Part shown: piece by piece, positions 54,647 to 64,000 of the stretch
Layout: every line of letters begins with the position of its first letter
Numbering within the stretch: position 1 is the first letter of the stretch
Assembly (NCBI RefSeq): GCF_012489685.1
Contig: NC_080042.1
Span: 20,102,150-20,166,149, forward strand
Length of the DNA: 64,000 nt
Direction of reading: 5' to 3'
DNA from: Lotus japonicus
Lineage: Eukaryota; Streptophyta; Magnoliopsida; Fabales; Fabaceae
Notes under the pieces: model-generated
Database searches by the model: none
What the model was told of the DNA's origin: nothing
The model's input: the letters and a program-made list of their open reading frames with translations, nothing else
Made by a program: the position numbers and the translations under genes

Positions 54647-54790
54647 AATTCCAAGGGGATTACTTAACTCATGATAGGGGTTCTCATCACAGACGTTCCA
54701 CCCAACAAAATAAGGGGAATTTTCACCATGAGTTTTAGAGATAGTAATGTTTGAAACCTCCACACAAGGTTGTTCAATCTCAATACCCAT
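54647..54790 (-). pseudogene. ACC synthase N-terminal fragment
   Basis: The minus strand reads HGENSPYFVGWNVCDENPYH followed by a SNPLG tail, preceded by GIEIEQPCVEVSNITISKT. Plant 1-aminocyclopropane-1-carboxylate synthases, the PLP enzymes of ethylene synthesis, begin with a variable stretch and then HGEDSPYFxGWKAYDENPY and a NPxGVIQMGLAENQ block. The match stops at the NPLG-I position, where unrelated AT-rich sequence follows, short of the usual exon end. It is far too short to be functional. Upstream codons form a Met/Lys-rich run without similarity. A relic of a host gene, moved or left behind by transposition, is the best reading. Confidence 0.7.
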
Positions 54791-54839
54791 AGCCTTCTTC
54801 ATAACCATGTTCATAGCCATTTTCATATTCACCTTCACA

Positions 54840-55378
54840 GCTTTTTTTCTAGAATTTTTTGTTCCTCATTGTTCTTACCTTTGTCCTCCCCATGCTCTTC
54901 TTACCCTTATGCGCTCTTGCTCCTCATGGATATTACCCCAGACTCCTCTTGGCAGACCCTCTTGGGCAATAAAGTAATTCAAAACTCCAATTGTAATGCA
55001 CAAAAGTGATTGCTGCAAATCTCTAATTAATGCACAAAAGTGATTGCTGCAAGAGAGGAAGGGATAATGGTCTTGTTGTAAAGTGATCAGACAAATCTGA
55101 CCAAATCACCTAGAGGGGTGTTTTTTGTCTAATGTGCTTGGGAGTGGTCGTTGCGATGATACTCCGACGCTCAAGTTAGAATGTGGGTTTAATGGGCTGA
55201 GAAAAGGGATAGTTTAATGTGTAACATATGTTCTACAAGCCTTAGTTATTATAGGATTTGGGATTGCGCGGTTCAAGGAGGTCTTGAGTGTCTAGTACAT
55301 CATCGAGCTCTGTGCCTTTGTCTTGGTTGCTGGTCCATAGTTACTTGATCGTCAGTCGAGGTTGATCGTACTTATAAT
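54840..55378. other. Unrecognised stretch
   Basis: Pyrimidine-rich until about 54950, with a short direct repeat near 54995 and 55030 (AATGCACAAAAGTGATTGCT). No coding similarity seen. It is the left flank of the Sirevirus at 55379. Confidence 0.4.
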
Positions 55379-57943
55379 TGAAGGTGTGAAAAACACTAGA
55401 AATGGGGGTTTGAATAGGGTTTTGTACTAAAAACGTTTCCTTTTTAAGTTTCACGTAAAACACTCGGTAGCAAAGAATGAAAGGTGCAAAGGATAAAGAG
55501 AAAAGCACACAGTGATTTTATCCTGGTTCACTTGAACAAATCCTCAAGCTAATCCAATCCACCCGTTAAGGTGATTTCTTCCTTCGTCGAATGAAGGTAA
55601 TCCACTAATCAAAGGTTGTTACAACTGCACTAGCACAACTTGCTAAGTGACTAACACACCTAAGAACTAGCAATCACTAAGACACACAAGTCTTAGTCTT
55701 CTCAAGGAATCAGACCTACCCGGTCCCTTAAGGAAGACAAACAATATGATCAAAGTTTGGAAGAGTACTTCTAAAACAAGCTAGGTGTAAACAAATTTAG
55801 AACAATGAAGACAATAATTGCTAAGGTATACGCTTGAGTTTAGGTTGATTGCAATGAGTTTCTTAGCATTATATTCCTTTCTTCTGCCTTTATATACTCC
55901 AAGCCTTGAGTTATTTTTCCGTTGAGAAATTCTATCTGTTGGAGGGTACTTCTGGAATTTCCAGATAGTACAGTGGTTGATCCTTGTTAGGTGGTGGTCA
56001 GGATAGTACACTGCAATTGTACTATTTGATAGTGAACATTTGCCTTTTACATTTTACTTCTGATCTTCAAAGGCGCTTCATGTTGGATGTTGTGAAGCTT
56101 CTAATCAGAGCCACAAGGATGCTTGGATCTTCAGAACTTCAAGTCTTCAGCATCTGAACCGTTCACTTCAGAACTTCTGGTCTTCAGAGTAGAAACACTT
56201 GGTCTTCAGAGCCAACTTTCTTTGGGTCTTCAGAATCTTCAAGTCTTCTGAGTCTTTGACCGTTCTCTCAGAACTTCTGGTCTTCAGAGTCTTCAACACT
56301 TGATTCATCAGAACCCTCATTAGAGTTTTTATCTTCAGAACATCTGAAGCAATAAACTATCGTTCATGAGAACGTAGTGAGTGCAGAAGCGGTTTGTGAG
56401 ATGCAAATAAGTAACACAAGAAAGGGGGGGTTTGAATTGTGTACTTGAAATTTACGTTTTAAAACTTTGTTTTATGAAAAGAGTATAAGTTCTTTTAAGA
56501 AAACGTTTAAGTATGACTTTTCGTAAACTGTTCAGTGCAGCGGAAATAAAACAGTAAGTAAGACAGAAGGATCAGCACACAAGAATTTATACTGGTTCAC
56601 CCTAAACGATTGGGCTACGTCCAGTACTTGGCCACCACCAAGATTTTCACTAGCAAGTCTCAAGGACTTCTCCAATACAAGTATTCGACAGGACTTCTCC
56701 AAGTATTATCACGGGCTTCTCCAAGTATTGTACAGGACTCCTCCTACAAGTATTGTTCAGGACTTCTCCTAAATCTTACAAAGATTTAAATAACTCTAAA
56801 GGGTTTCTCTTCTTTCAAGAGTGGAGGTAGAGAATTTATGGCACTGGAACTCTAATTGTTTGGGTTCAGATTTGACTTTGAATCACTTATGAGTTCTAAC
56901 GTAAGTGTGAAGAGAATAAAAAGATTTGACTTTTTTAAGGTACGAGGTTTTCTCTTTCACTTGCAGAAGTAATGGCTTGTGTTTGACACTTAAGAATTTG
57001 TGCTTGTGCTTTGAATGCTTTTGAGAAGTTTGGAATGAATGCTTGAATGCTTTTGTTCTCTGAATTAATTCTCTATATCTTCAGATCTTTAAGAGTGTCT
57101 TAAATACTTGCTTGCTAGTGTTGTAGCCATTGAGAGATAAAATCCAACCGTTGCATTAGCCGTTGTGAAGCAAGATCAGACCGTTGATTCAAATGGCTTT
57201 GGTTGGTAGCTTCATCAAATGCGGATTCGGAAGCAAGTCTATCGTTTAGCTATAAAGATGATGTTTGTCAGCTAGTAGGTGGTGAAAGACTTTGGGCTAC
57301 TTTTCAGACATGAGACAATTTGGCAATATGATGTTGACGGCTTGTACTTTTCCTCGTGGGTCAGCGTGCCTTTAGCTGGAGCAAATTGTCTTTACTTGAT
57401 CTAGTTTAAAAATCAGTAAACTGGTTTCCATTTGATTTGAATGTTGGGCAGCTAGTTGTGATCAAACTATAACTTTTGGCGCTCAATAAATTGTCTTGAA
57501 TAAATCTGACTGATAATGTGGCATTGAACGGTCAGAGTCTTATGACTTGAGTCAGAGGCAGTTCGCTTTACAGAACTGTCTTGCACCTTCTAAAGCTTTT
57601 TCCTTTTTGAAATGATAGAACGTTTAAGCATATAACATTCCTTGGATTTCTCCTGAAATTCAAATGATATAATCAGTTAAATATCCAGCGATTCTTCTTT
57701 TATAAAATTGTTATAATCAAAACAAGATTTTAAAAACGTTATGATGCGTTCTAACTTAACAGTTTGTTGGTCAACACTTTGGTCTTTGACTTCTGATGAA
57801 TTCCACTTTCAATCAGAATCAGAACCTGTTTGTCAAACACACAAAAGACAAACGTTAGAGTACCAAAGTTGTTAATACACAAAATATATACATGTTATCA
57901 TAAAAACCTAGAGATATACACAGAACCAAATCTTGGTCTTACA
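55379..57943 (-). repeat. 3' LTR of the third Sirevirus, interrupted
   Basis: On the minus strand starts TGTAAGACCAAGATTTGG and ends CACACCTTCA. Without the nested solo LTR and its duplication it is about 1.2 kb, equal to the other members. Confidence 0.88.
56397..57761 (-). repeat. Solo LTR (1365 bp), TSD GTTTG
   Basis: On the minus strand starts TGTTAAGTTAGAACG and ends TTATTTGCATCTCA, flanked by GTTTG on both sides (56392-56396 and 57762-57766). It has an AATTCAAACCCCCCC run near its end, like Sirevirus LTRs, and AAGTCCTGT-type short repeats (56660-56770). A different family from the large LTRs. Confidence 0.9.
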
Positions 57944-58460
57944 ATCTCCCTTTTTTTTGATAATGACAAAAATATATATTTTGATGAATAAAAGCTAACA
58001 CAAATCAGAGTTTAAGGTTTAGAAAGATCTTATCCAGATGTGTATAGTTTGTTCAGCTCCTTCTGAATTAAAGACTTGAACTTGATTCTGAGCTAAGCTC
58101 CCCCTAAATCTAAGACTTAATGAAAACATTAGAAGAGTCTAGATTCTGAGCTAAATAAGACATAAGCGATCAGATCATTTAGTATCATCAGAGTTATATA
58201 AATTGTGTAACAAGTTTATCAGAGCTTAACCATTGAAACTTAAAAGCAACAGAAAAGCACTTCTTAGCAGAAGTGAAATGTAATTCGTGCATTGCTTCAG
58301 AGAGGGTTTATAGAGGTTACACAATCGATCACTTAATTCTCCAAAAAATATTTTTGTTATCAAAATATTACTAGTACTCCCCCTTTTTGTTAGAATCAAA
58401 AAGATTTTAAGTGTAAAAAAATTAGTTAAAAACACAAGAGTAAACTAGTACTCCCCCTGA
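57944..58460 (-). promoter_or_regulatory. Polypurine tract and three related motifs
   Basis: On the minus strand AAAAAAAAGGGAGAT touches the LTR. Related motifs lie near 58098 (AGGGGGAGC), 58378 (AAAAAGGGGGAGTA) and 58452 (CAGGGGGAGTA). This is the same four-motif pattern as in the other Sireviruses here. Confidence 0.7.
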
Positions 58461-58567
58461 ATAAATGAATAGAAAGCGTTAGGTTCAGAAGAGGGAATTA
58501 TAAGTAAGAAAAGAAAATAAAGAATTAACAGAAATAAAAGAACAGAAAGAAAGTAAACATATGTATA

Positions 58568-58569
<2 letters not shown>

Positions 58570-58598
<29 letters not shown>
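58570..58598. repeat. (AT)n microsatellite
   Basis: AT dinucleotide run in the 3' non-coding part of the third Sirevirus, between the polypurine motifs and the envelope-like ORF. Confidence 0.95.
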
Positions 58599-58601
<3 letters not shown>

Positions 58602-58661
58602 GTGCAGAAGCAAAGAAAGTAAGGTTTTTAAAACAAGAAAAACAAATGAAAAAGAGAAATC

Positions 58662-61184
58662 CTAAGAGTCCTTCTTGTTCAGAAGCAGAGTCAGCATTTG
58701 CTTGATTTCAGAGTTGGCTTGGTCCTGCTTATCCAGACGTTCCTTGATGGCTTGCTGTTCATACTGAAGAGTGGCAAGAGTCGCTTCTAGTGCAGAAGGA
58801 GCTTGTGCAGAAGTGCCAACCATTTCAGTTCCAGAACTTCCAGCCTTAGCTTCTAATTATGCAGCTTTAGCTTTCAACCGAGCAGCTTTTTCCAGAGCTT
58901 CTTGGCGTTCAGCTTCTAGGCGACCTGCCTCTTTTCTTGCAGCTTCTTCTCCTTCCTCTTTCTTCCTCTGAGCTTCCAAGGCAATTTTCCTTAAGGCTTG
59001 TAATTTCCTTCTTTCCTCAGCTGCTCTTTTTGCTTCCATTTCCTTCTCCCATCTAGCCTTTGCATCCTCAATACTGGCATCGTCTTCAAAATCAGCATAC
59101 TCAAATAGGTCTTGAAGGCTATTTTCCATCCAGAGGTGAAAATCATCCCATTTGCCTTTGACATAGTCTGGCACCAGACTATTGCTAGTCACTGCATTTA
59201 GTTCCTTAAGCTTGGTACGAGCACGTAGACAAAACAGATCAATGCACTAGGCTATAGAACAAGGAGGAGGATTGTATACGGTTAACTAAAGGTTTGAAGA
59301 GGATGGGGCATATGTAACTAGGGTTAAGGGAAGTGCTTCAGAATTAGGGGCATCAGAAGCGATGGCTATTTCAGACGCAGCCTCAGAATTGGTGGAAACA
59401 ACAGAAGTAGAAACTTGAAAGGTTGCAGGTACAGTAGAAGTAGGAACTTCAGAAGTTAAGGGTACTTCAGAAGCGATAGGTTCAGAGGTGGGGGCTTCAG
59501 AAGTGTGTACTTCAGAAGTGGTAGTTTCAGAAGCAGATGCAGTGGGCATCTGATAAGAAGTGTTTACTTCAGAAGTGGTATTGTCAAAAGCAGACGCAGT
59601 GGGCATCTATTCAGAGGTGTTGGGGAAAACGAAATTAGATGAATTTACAAGGGAATAGTTTGAAAGGGAAACATTTGAAAGATTAGAATCATCATAATAG
59701 GGTGGAGCCACATTGATTGGCATCGGTCCAGAAGAGAGGGTCTCTTCACTGGAATGGGTGGATGGTGAAGTGGTTTCTGTTTCGCGAATGGTGGTCATGT
59801 GTGAAGGAGAAGCAATGACAAGATTTGTGGGGAGTAATAAAGTTAAGCATTGGAATTTGGAATTTGTATGATGTGGTAAAGGAATGGATTCAGAGGTAGT
59901 GGATTGTGAGGATGTTGGAGTTGGTAGAGGTTCAGAAATAGGGAGTGAAATGGGTAGAAATGAAGGAGGTGAATTGACTTGTAATGTAGAAACAATGCAA
60001 GTAGAAGTTGTAGGAATACCTGAACTTCTTGCAGAGGTCCTAGCAGCAGTTCTGCGAGCAGAATGCGACGCCAGATGAGAACTTGCAACTTTAAGTTCTG
60101 TCTAGGGCCTCTTCAGCTTCAGCTTCTTTTTCTCCTCAGTGTTGGAAGGTTCTGACCTTTTGTTCTTCTTGCCTTTGGAAGCAAAGGCATCTGGAGGACC
60201 CTCCGGAAGAGTTGCAATAAACGTTTGAGCATCAAACCCAGAATTCAGCTCGGCCATTTCTTTTAGATACTCATAGAGAGCTTCCGGATTCTCTTGCTTA
60301 GTCCAGAGAGGCACGTCCACTAGAGGCACATTCACCTTTTTCAGAATCCCCATGTGCCGGAGGTTCTTGGCGGCCAATGCATCATTGTAGGTTGCAGACA
60401 GATCATCGGTTAAGTTTGCACCTTCAAAATGGTGCACGAGCCCATTCTCCACGAAGATGTCAAAAAGCAATCTGCCATAGGGAATGTAGCTGGTGGCCTT
60501 CTTCTTTCATTGTCAGTTGTTCTGGATTTTCTGACCAGCTCCTTCAGATAATTGAAGAGCAGAAATGGAAGACATACTGGTTGATGCGTCTTCTGACAGT
60601 ACAGAATGTACTTCTGAGTGGCATTAATGTAGTGTACAAAATTTTGGAGTGGTCTTGGGTGAATGCAGGTTAGGATGATCAAAGTTGGTGAAGATTTCCT
60701 TGTTGACTTGGTACTTGATCAAAGGGGACTTGTTGTCAATGCCCTGAATTCTTCTTCCCTTGAGTCGTTCCATCTTCAACAACTTGGCAATGGAAACTTC
60801 AGTAATTACAATCCTCGGACCCAAGACATGTGAGACAACATAGTTGTTATTACATTCTGCTTGTCTCCAGAAATCCTTCACTAACTTCTCATAGACTGGT
60901 CCTTGAAGCCTCTTGAAGTAGGATTCCCAACCCCGAGCGAGCAACTATGGCACCAAATTCACGCCATTTTCCTCCACATTGTTGAAGTCAACCCTGGTCT
61001 AAGCCAGAACAGTGAGTTCTTCAAATTTGTAGAGGTAGGAAACCGAACTTTCCCATTCGTAGATGGGAATGACCTTCTCTGTGCTTTGTGAAGAGCCGGC
61101 GGCAGCAGTTGAAGAAACGGCAGCATCCTCTTGAGCAACATGCTCATTGAAGTACTGTACAACTGATGCTTCCTTTTGATCCAT
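58662..61184 (-). pseudogene. Envelope-like ORF of the third Sirevirus, broken
   Basis: Starts MDQKEASVVQYFNEHVAQED, then GWESYFKRLQGPVYEKLVKD and VVSHVLGPRIVITEVSIAKL (putative plant transposon protein domain), a frameshifted part near 60620-60470, VDVPLWTKQENPEALYEYLK, a basic run (KGKKNKRSEP, KKKLKLKRP), a Ser/Thr-rich region with a repeated TSEV-type motif (about 59290-59600), and an Ala/Glu/Lys coiled coil ending LLLNKKDS. Stops near 60999, 60945, 60100, 59607 and 59240, plus frameshifts, disable it. Domain order equals that in the other two Sirevirus copies of the family. Confidence 0.75.
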
Positions 61185-61805
61185 GGAGATGATTGAGGAG
61201 GATGATGAACACTTGGAGATGATTGATGATGAACAGGAGGGAGAACAGAGAGTTTTGAGAGAAATAGGGGTTTTGAAAACTGAAAGTGTGTAAGTGATGT
61301 GATCGTGGGTGAGATAGTGGGTTAAGTGAATATGTTTTGAAAGTAACCGTTGAGAAATTGTAAAACCAAAAGGTAAAGGTAAAATCAACGGTTGAAAATT
61401 AATGGTAATAATTAAAATAAAGTAAAACTGAAACGTGTGTTGGAGAAGTAAATGAAGCAATCATTAAACCAAACCTTCCCAAAAAGCACACGGATCAAGG
61501 CGTCTGAGAAGAGACACATGTCTTAATATCTAGCATCAGAAATAATACCAAGAGGTAGTCAGCTTCTGATTGAATGCCTTATGAACTAGATAACTTCTGA
61601 TGAGAGCAGAAGTAACATAGTCAGAATTTCTGATGAAATCTTCATGCTGGACAAAAGTCCATTTTGATATTCTTCAAAATAAATTTTGAATCTATCTTCA
61701 GAATTAGTGAAGATATATGCCGATTGGTGATCAGTATCCACGAACTTCAGAATTAGAACTCCCTTCTAAGCATAATCTCTAATGAAGTGATGCTTCACTT
61801 CTATA
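61185..61805 (-). pseudogene. RNase H end of pol, third Sirevirus, and spacer
   Basis: Near 61800 the minus strand reads KHIEVKHHFIRDYA, the usual end of copia RNase H, followed by a stop and then KGVLILKFVDTDHQ. It matches the corresponding part of the large Sirevirus near 36180. The rest to 61185 is non-coding spacer with CT-rich and GT-rich stretches. Confidence 0.65.
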
Positions 61806-62541
61806 TGTTTTATTGTGGTTACTTACGGTTTAAGTAGTTGTATACTTGTTGTTTATTGTGGGTTGGTTTATTTGTTGAGGCAATATCTGATTGAGGATAT
61901 GTCTCTATTGTGTTAATGGTGATTGACTTGTAAACGCAATCAACATTTATGGAAAATTGTGTTTTGATTTGTTGCTGTTGGACTACTGCTACAGCCTCTG
62001 GAAACCTTAGTGTGGCTGCTGAAGCTTATATATACTTAAGACCTAAAACGTGAAGACTACTGAAGTTATTGAGAGAAATTCATCAAGTGTTTTAGGGTTG
62101 TTATTTGTGTTAGTCCTTCTGTTCATTGTGAACAAGCCTTGCTCATTGATTCTATAAGGCAAGGTTGTGTTCTGTGTTCTTGAGTGTTAAAACTCTGATT
62201 GTTGTTGTTCTTACCAATCACTGTGGCAGTGATTGAGAGAAAGTGAGAGGGGCTCTCATACTTAGGTCGATATACTAAGTAGAAATACACTGGGTAGATT
62301 AGGAAGAGAACTATGAGTTGTGGTGTTCATGAGTGTCTGTAGTTCCTAAATCTTGAGATAGTGGATTTCCTTTCTTTGGGTGCAAACCCTCCAGACATAG
62401 GTGAAGTTTCACCGAACTGGGTTAACAACTTTGGTGTTGTTCTTTGTTTATTTTATTCTTTTATGTTCACTGTTATTCGATTGTCAAAGCAATTGCCTAA
62501 GCATCGCGTAGAACATCTGCCATACGGGAACTAGAATTTCA
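61806..62541 (+). repeat. 5' LTR of the right copia element (736 bp)
   Basis: Starts TGTTTTATTGTGG, ends CTAGAATTTCA, the same end as the young Sirevirus LTR. A TATA box (TATATATA, near 62027) and the U5 block AGTGAGAGGGGCTCTCATAC are shared. U3 is clearly different, so it is a separate subfamily. Confidence 0.8.
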
Positions 62542-62556
62542 ATTGGCATCAGAGCG
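62542..62556 (+). promoter_or_regulatory. Primer binding site
   Basis: ATTGGCATCAGAGCG directly after the LTR, with the same C variant as at 39862. Confidence 0.75.
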
Positions 62557-62605
62557 AGCACCCTGTTCTGTTTGGGTGAGCTCCAGGGAGATAGATTCAG
62601 TTCTC

Positions 62606-63638
62606 ATGGACAACAAGGAGGGAGGATCCGTCAATAGGCCACCCATTATGAATAGTACTAACTATGACTATTGGAAAGTTCGCATGACTGTTTTTCTCAA
62701 GTCAATTGACAGCAAGACTTGAAAAGGATAAAAGCATCCTACTAAGGAACAAACTGAAGGAAGTTCCATCGCGACCACTAAGAAACCTGAGGAAGAATGG
62801 ACAAAGGAAGAAGATGAAGCTGCGATGGAAAACTCTAAAGCTTTGAATGCCATCTTCAATGGTGTTGACAAGAATATGTTCAGACTCATCAACACATGTA
62901 CTGTTGCAAAGGTTGCCTGGGATATTTTGAAAACTTCTCATGAAGGAACTACCAGAGTGAGAATGTCCAGACTTCAGATGCTTACAACTCAGTTTGAGAA
63001 CTTGAGGATGACTGAAGAGGAAACAATTGCAGTACATGACTTGGCTAACTCATCCTTTGCCTTGGGAGAACCTATGTCATATGAGCAGCTTGTGAGGAAA
63101 ATCCTGAGATCTCTGCCCAAGAAGTTTGTAATGAAAGTTACTACAATTGAGGAAGCTCAAGACATTGGAAGCATGAGGGTTGATGAACTTATTGGTTCCT
63201 TGCAAACTTATGAGTTAAGTTTTGAGAAGACTGAGAAGAAGAATAAGAGCATAGCTTTTGTGTCAAACACTGATGAGGATGATGATATTGAGTGTGTAGG
63301 TGAAAACCTCTCTGAAGCTCTAGCTCTTCTTGGAAGAAAGTTTAACAGAGCCTTAAGAAAGATTGACAAAAGGTCAAAGTCTAATGTCCAGGACATGAAG
63401 TTCGACAATGCCAGATCTTCAAACTTTCAGAGGAAGGCCAAAGAGGATGATAAATCTGGTCAGAATAAAGGACTGCAATGTCATGAATGTGAGGGATATG
63501 GTCACATCAAAACTGAATGTGCTACCTATCTTAAGAAGCAGAAGAAAGGCATGATGGTAACCTGGTTAGATGAAGACACATATGAGGAAGATGGAGTCTC
63601 TGCAAACAAAGTTACTGCTTTCTCTGGAATAATTGATG
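62606..63638 (+). pseudogene. Sirevirus gag, broken and truncated
   Basis: Starts MDNKEGGSVNRPPIM as in the element at 39928, has a TGA near 62718 and frame damage before 62825, then an open stretch of 271 codons with FRLINTCTVAKVAWDILKTS, SLQTYELSFEKTEKK and the zinc knuckle CHECEGYGHIKTEC. A short in-frame deletion removes part of the EYHMRVRDLSN segment. The ORF is cut at the insertion of the LTR at 63639, where the stop is contributed by the LTR. Confidence 0.8.
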
Positions 63639-64000
63639 TGTAAGACCCAAGTTTTTAAGCTTAGGATCAGTGGAAGAGATTTCCATTTACGATTAGGGTT
63701 GATGTATTGTGAAGGGAAACCTGAACTAGAGTTTACCAAATGAAATAAATTTATGAAGGAGAAAGTTCAGGAAAAGTCAAAGGATTACATCATGATCGAT
63801 AAAAGTTATAGCACGATCGTTATACGCTTAAACCTAGGTCAGAAACCCTAGTATATAGCTGATTTTCACTTTTAGGCACGACGGAAGTTAATTCCAAAAA
63901 TCTTCAGAGAAATGTTAGAACTTCTCTTTTTCCATATATCACGATCGTTTCGAGGCGAAACTCTAGGATCTACGAACGTCCGATTCCAATCATCGGAAGT
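63639..64000 (+). repeat. Start of another large LTR (truncated by window end)
   Basis: Begins TGTAAGACCCAAG and follows the first 360 bases of the LTR at 27075-35307 read on its own strand (for example GATTAGGGTTGATGTA, GTTATAGCACGA and GATCGTTTCGAGGCGAAAC). Preceded by TGATG. It continues beyond the window. Confidence 0.85.

Larger units (their letters stand above)
55379..64000 (-). mobile_element. Third Sirevirus, minus strand, cut by a nested copia element
   Basis: The 3' LTR, polypurine tract, envelope-like ORF and the end of pol (to 61805) are visible, after which a plus-strand copia element is inserted. The rest of pol, gag and the 5' LTR are beyond the window. It belongs to the same family as the element at 18996 by LTR ends and third ORF, but lacks the antisense ORF. 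The left flank is ATAAT. Confidence 0.85.
61806..64000 (+). mobile_element. Copia element of the young-Sirevirus type (5' part)
   Basis: LTR, primer site and gag of a plus-strand element inserted into the pol end of the third Sirevirus. Gag is a close relative of that in the element at 39104. The gag is cut at 63639 by another LTR and the window ends soon after. CTATA before the LTR would be the target duplication; the other end is not visible. Confidence 0.8.

Noticed and set aside
54747..54977. 76-aa plus-strand ORF with hydrophobic segment
   Set aside because: It is the complement of the ACC synthase fragment and its Met/Lys-rich upstream codons.

Overview
This window looks like repeat-rich intergenic DNA from a plant nuclear genome, most likely a legume. 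The reasons are SIRE1-like Ty1/copia elements (Sirevirus type) with long gag regions, an envelope-like third ORF and repeated GGGGGAG polypurine motifs; a Ty3/gypsy Tat-type gag-protease with a gypsy-type-transposon ORF; plant LINE remnants with a C-terminal RNase H; and a short remnant of a plant ACC synthase gene. No intact ordinary host gene was seen. The genus is not determinable by eye.

Layout from left to right. (1) 1-7460 is the 3' part of a plus-strand Sirevirus-like element: envelope-like ORF end, an antisense 130-aa ORF, polypurine tract and 3' LTR. A 3.6-kb solo LTR (3351-6961, TSD GAAAG) sits inside that LTR. (2) 7461-8337 is the tail of another LTR. (3) 8338-18043 is a non-autonomous Tat-type gypsy remnant on the minus strand (LTR, tRNA-like primer site, gag, protease, no RT or integrase) with an oppositely oriented, intron-containing gypsy-type-transposon ORF. 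That ORF is split by a second 3.5-kb solo LTR (8788-12286, TSD CCGGG). (4) 18044-18995 holds unrecognised sequence and a LINE zinc-finger remnant. (5) 18996-50940 is one minus-strand Sirevirus. It was opened by three later insertions: solo LTR 23784-26686 (TSD GATGT), LTR 27075-35307 (TSD CTGGA) with an internal 2075-bp segment present three times in tandem, and a young complete plus-strand Sirevirus at 39104-47907 (TSD GTACC, LTRs differing at 4 of 758 bases by eye). (6) 50941-55378 holds LINE remnants (one with a 14-bp TSD), a degenerate AT-rich minisatellite and the ACC synthase remnant. (7) 55379-64000 is another minus-strand Sirevirus, carrying a solo LTR in its LTR (TSD GTTTG) and cut at 61806 by a further plus-strand copia element, which is itself cut at 63639 by the start of another large LTR.

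Three observations stand out. First, two diverged Sirevirus copies carry a same-length coiled-coil ORF antisense to the element, with its own conserved promoter. Second, the large-LTR family carries tandem hairpin arrays in which loop sequences stay fixed while the stems change on both sides together. Third, downstream of those hairpins the same LTRs encode a short protein whose sequence is conserved between two diverged copies. The young Sirevirus also shows a TAG-CAA-TTA stop between pol and the envelope-like ORF, in frame, which is the readthrough context described for SIRE1.
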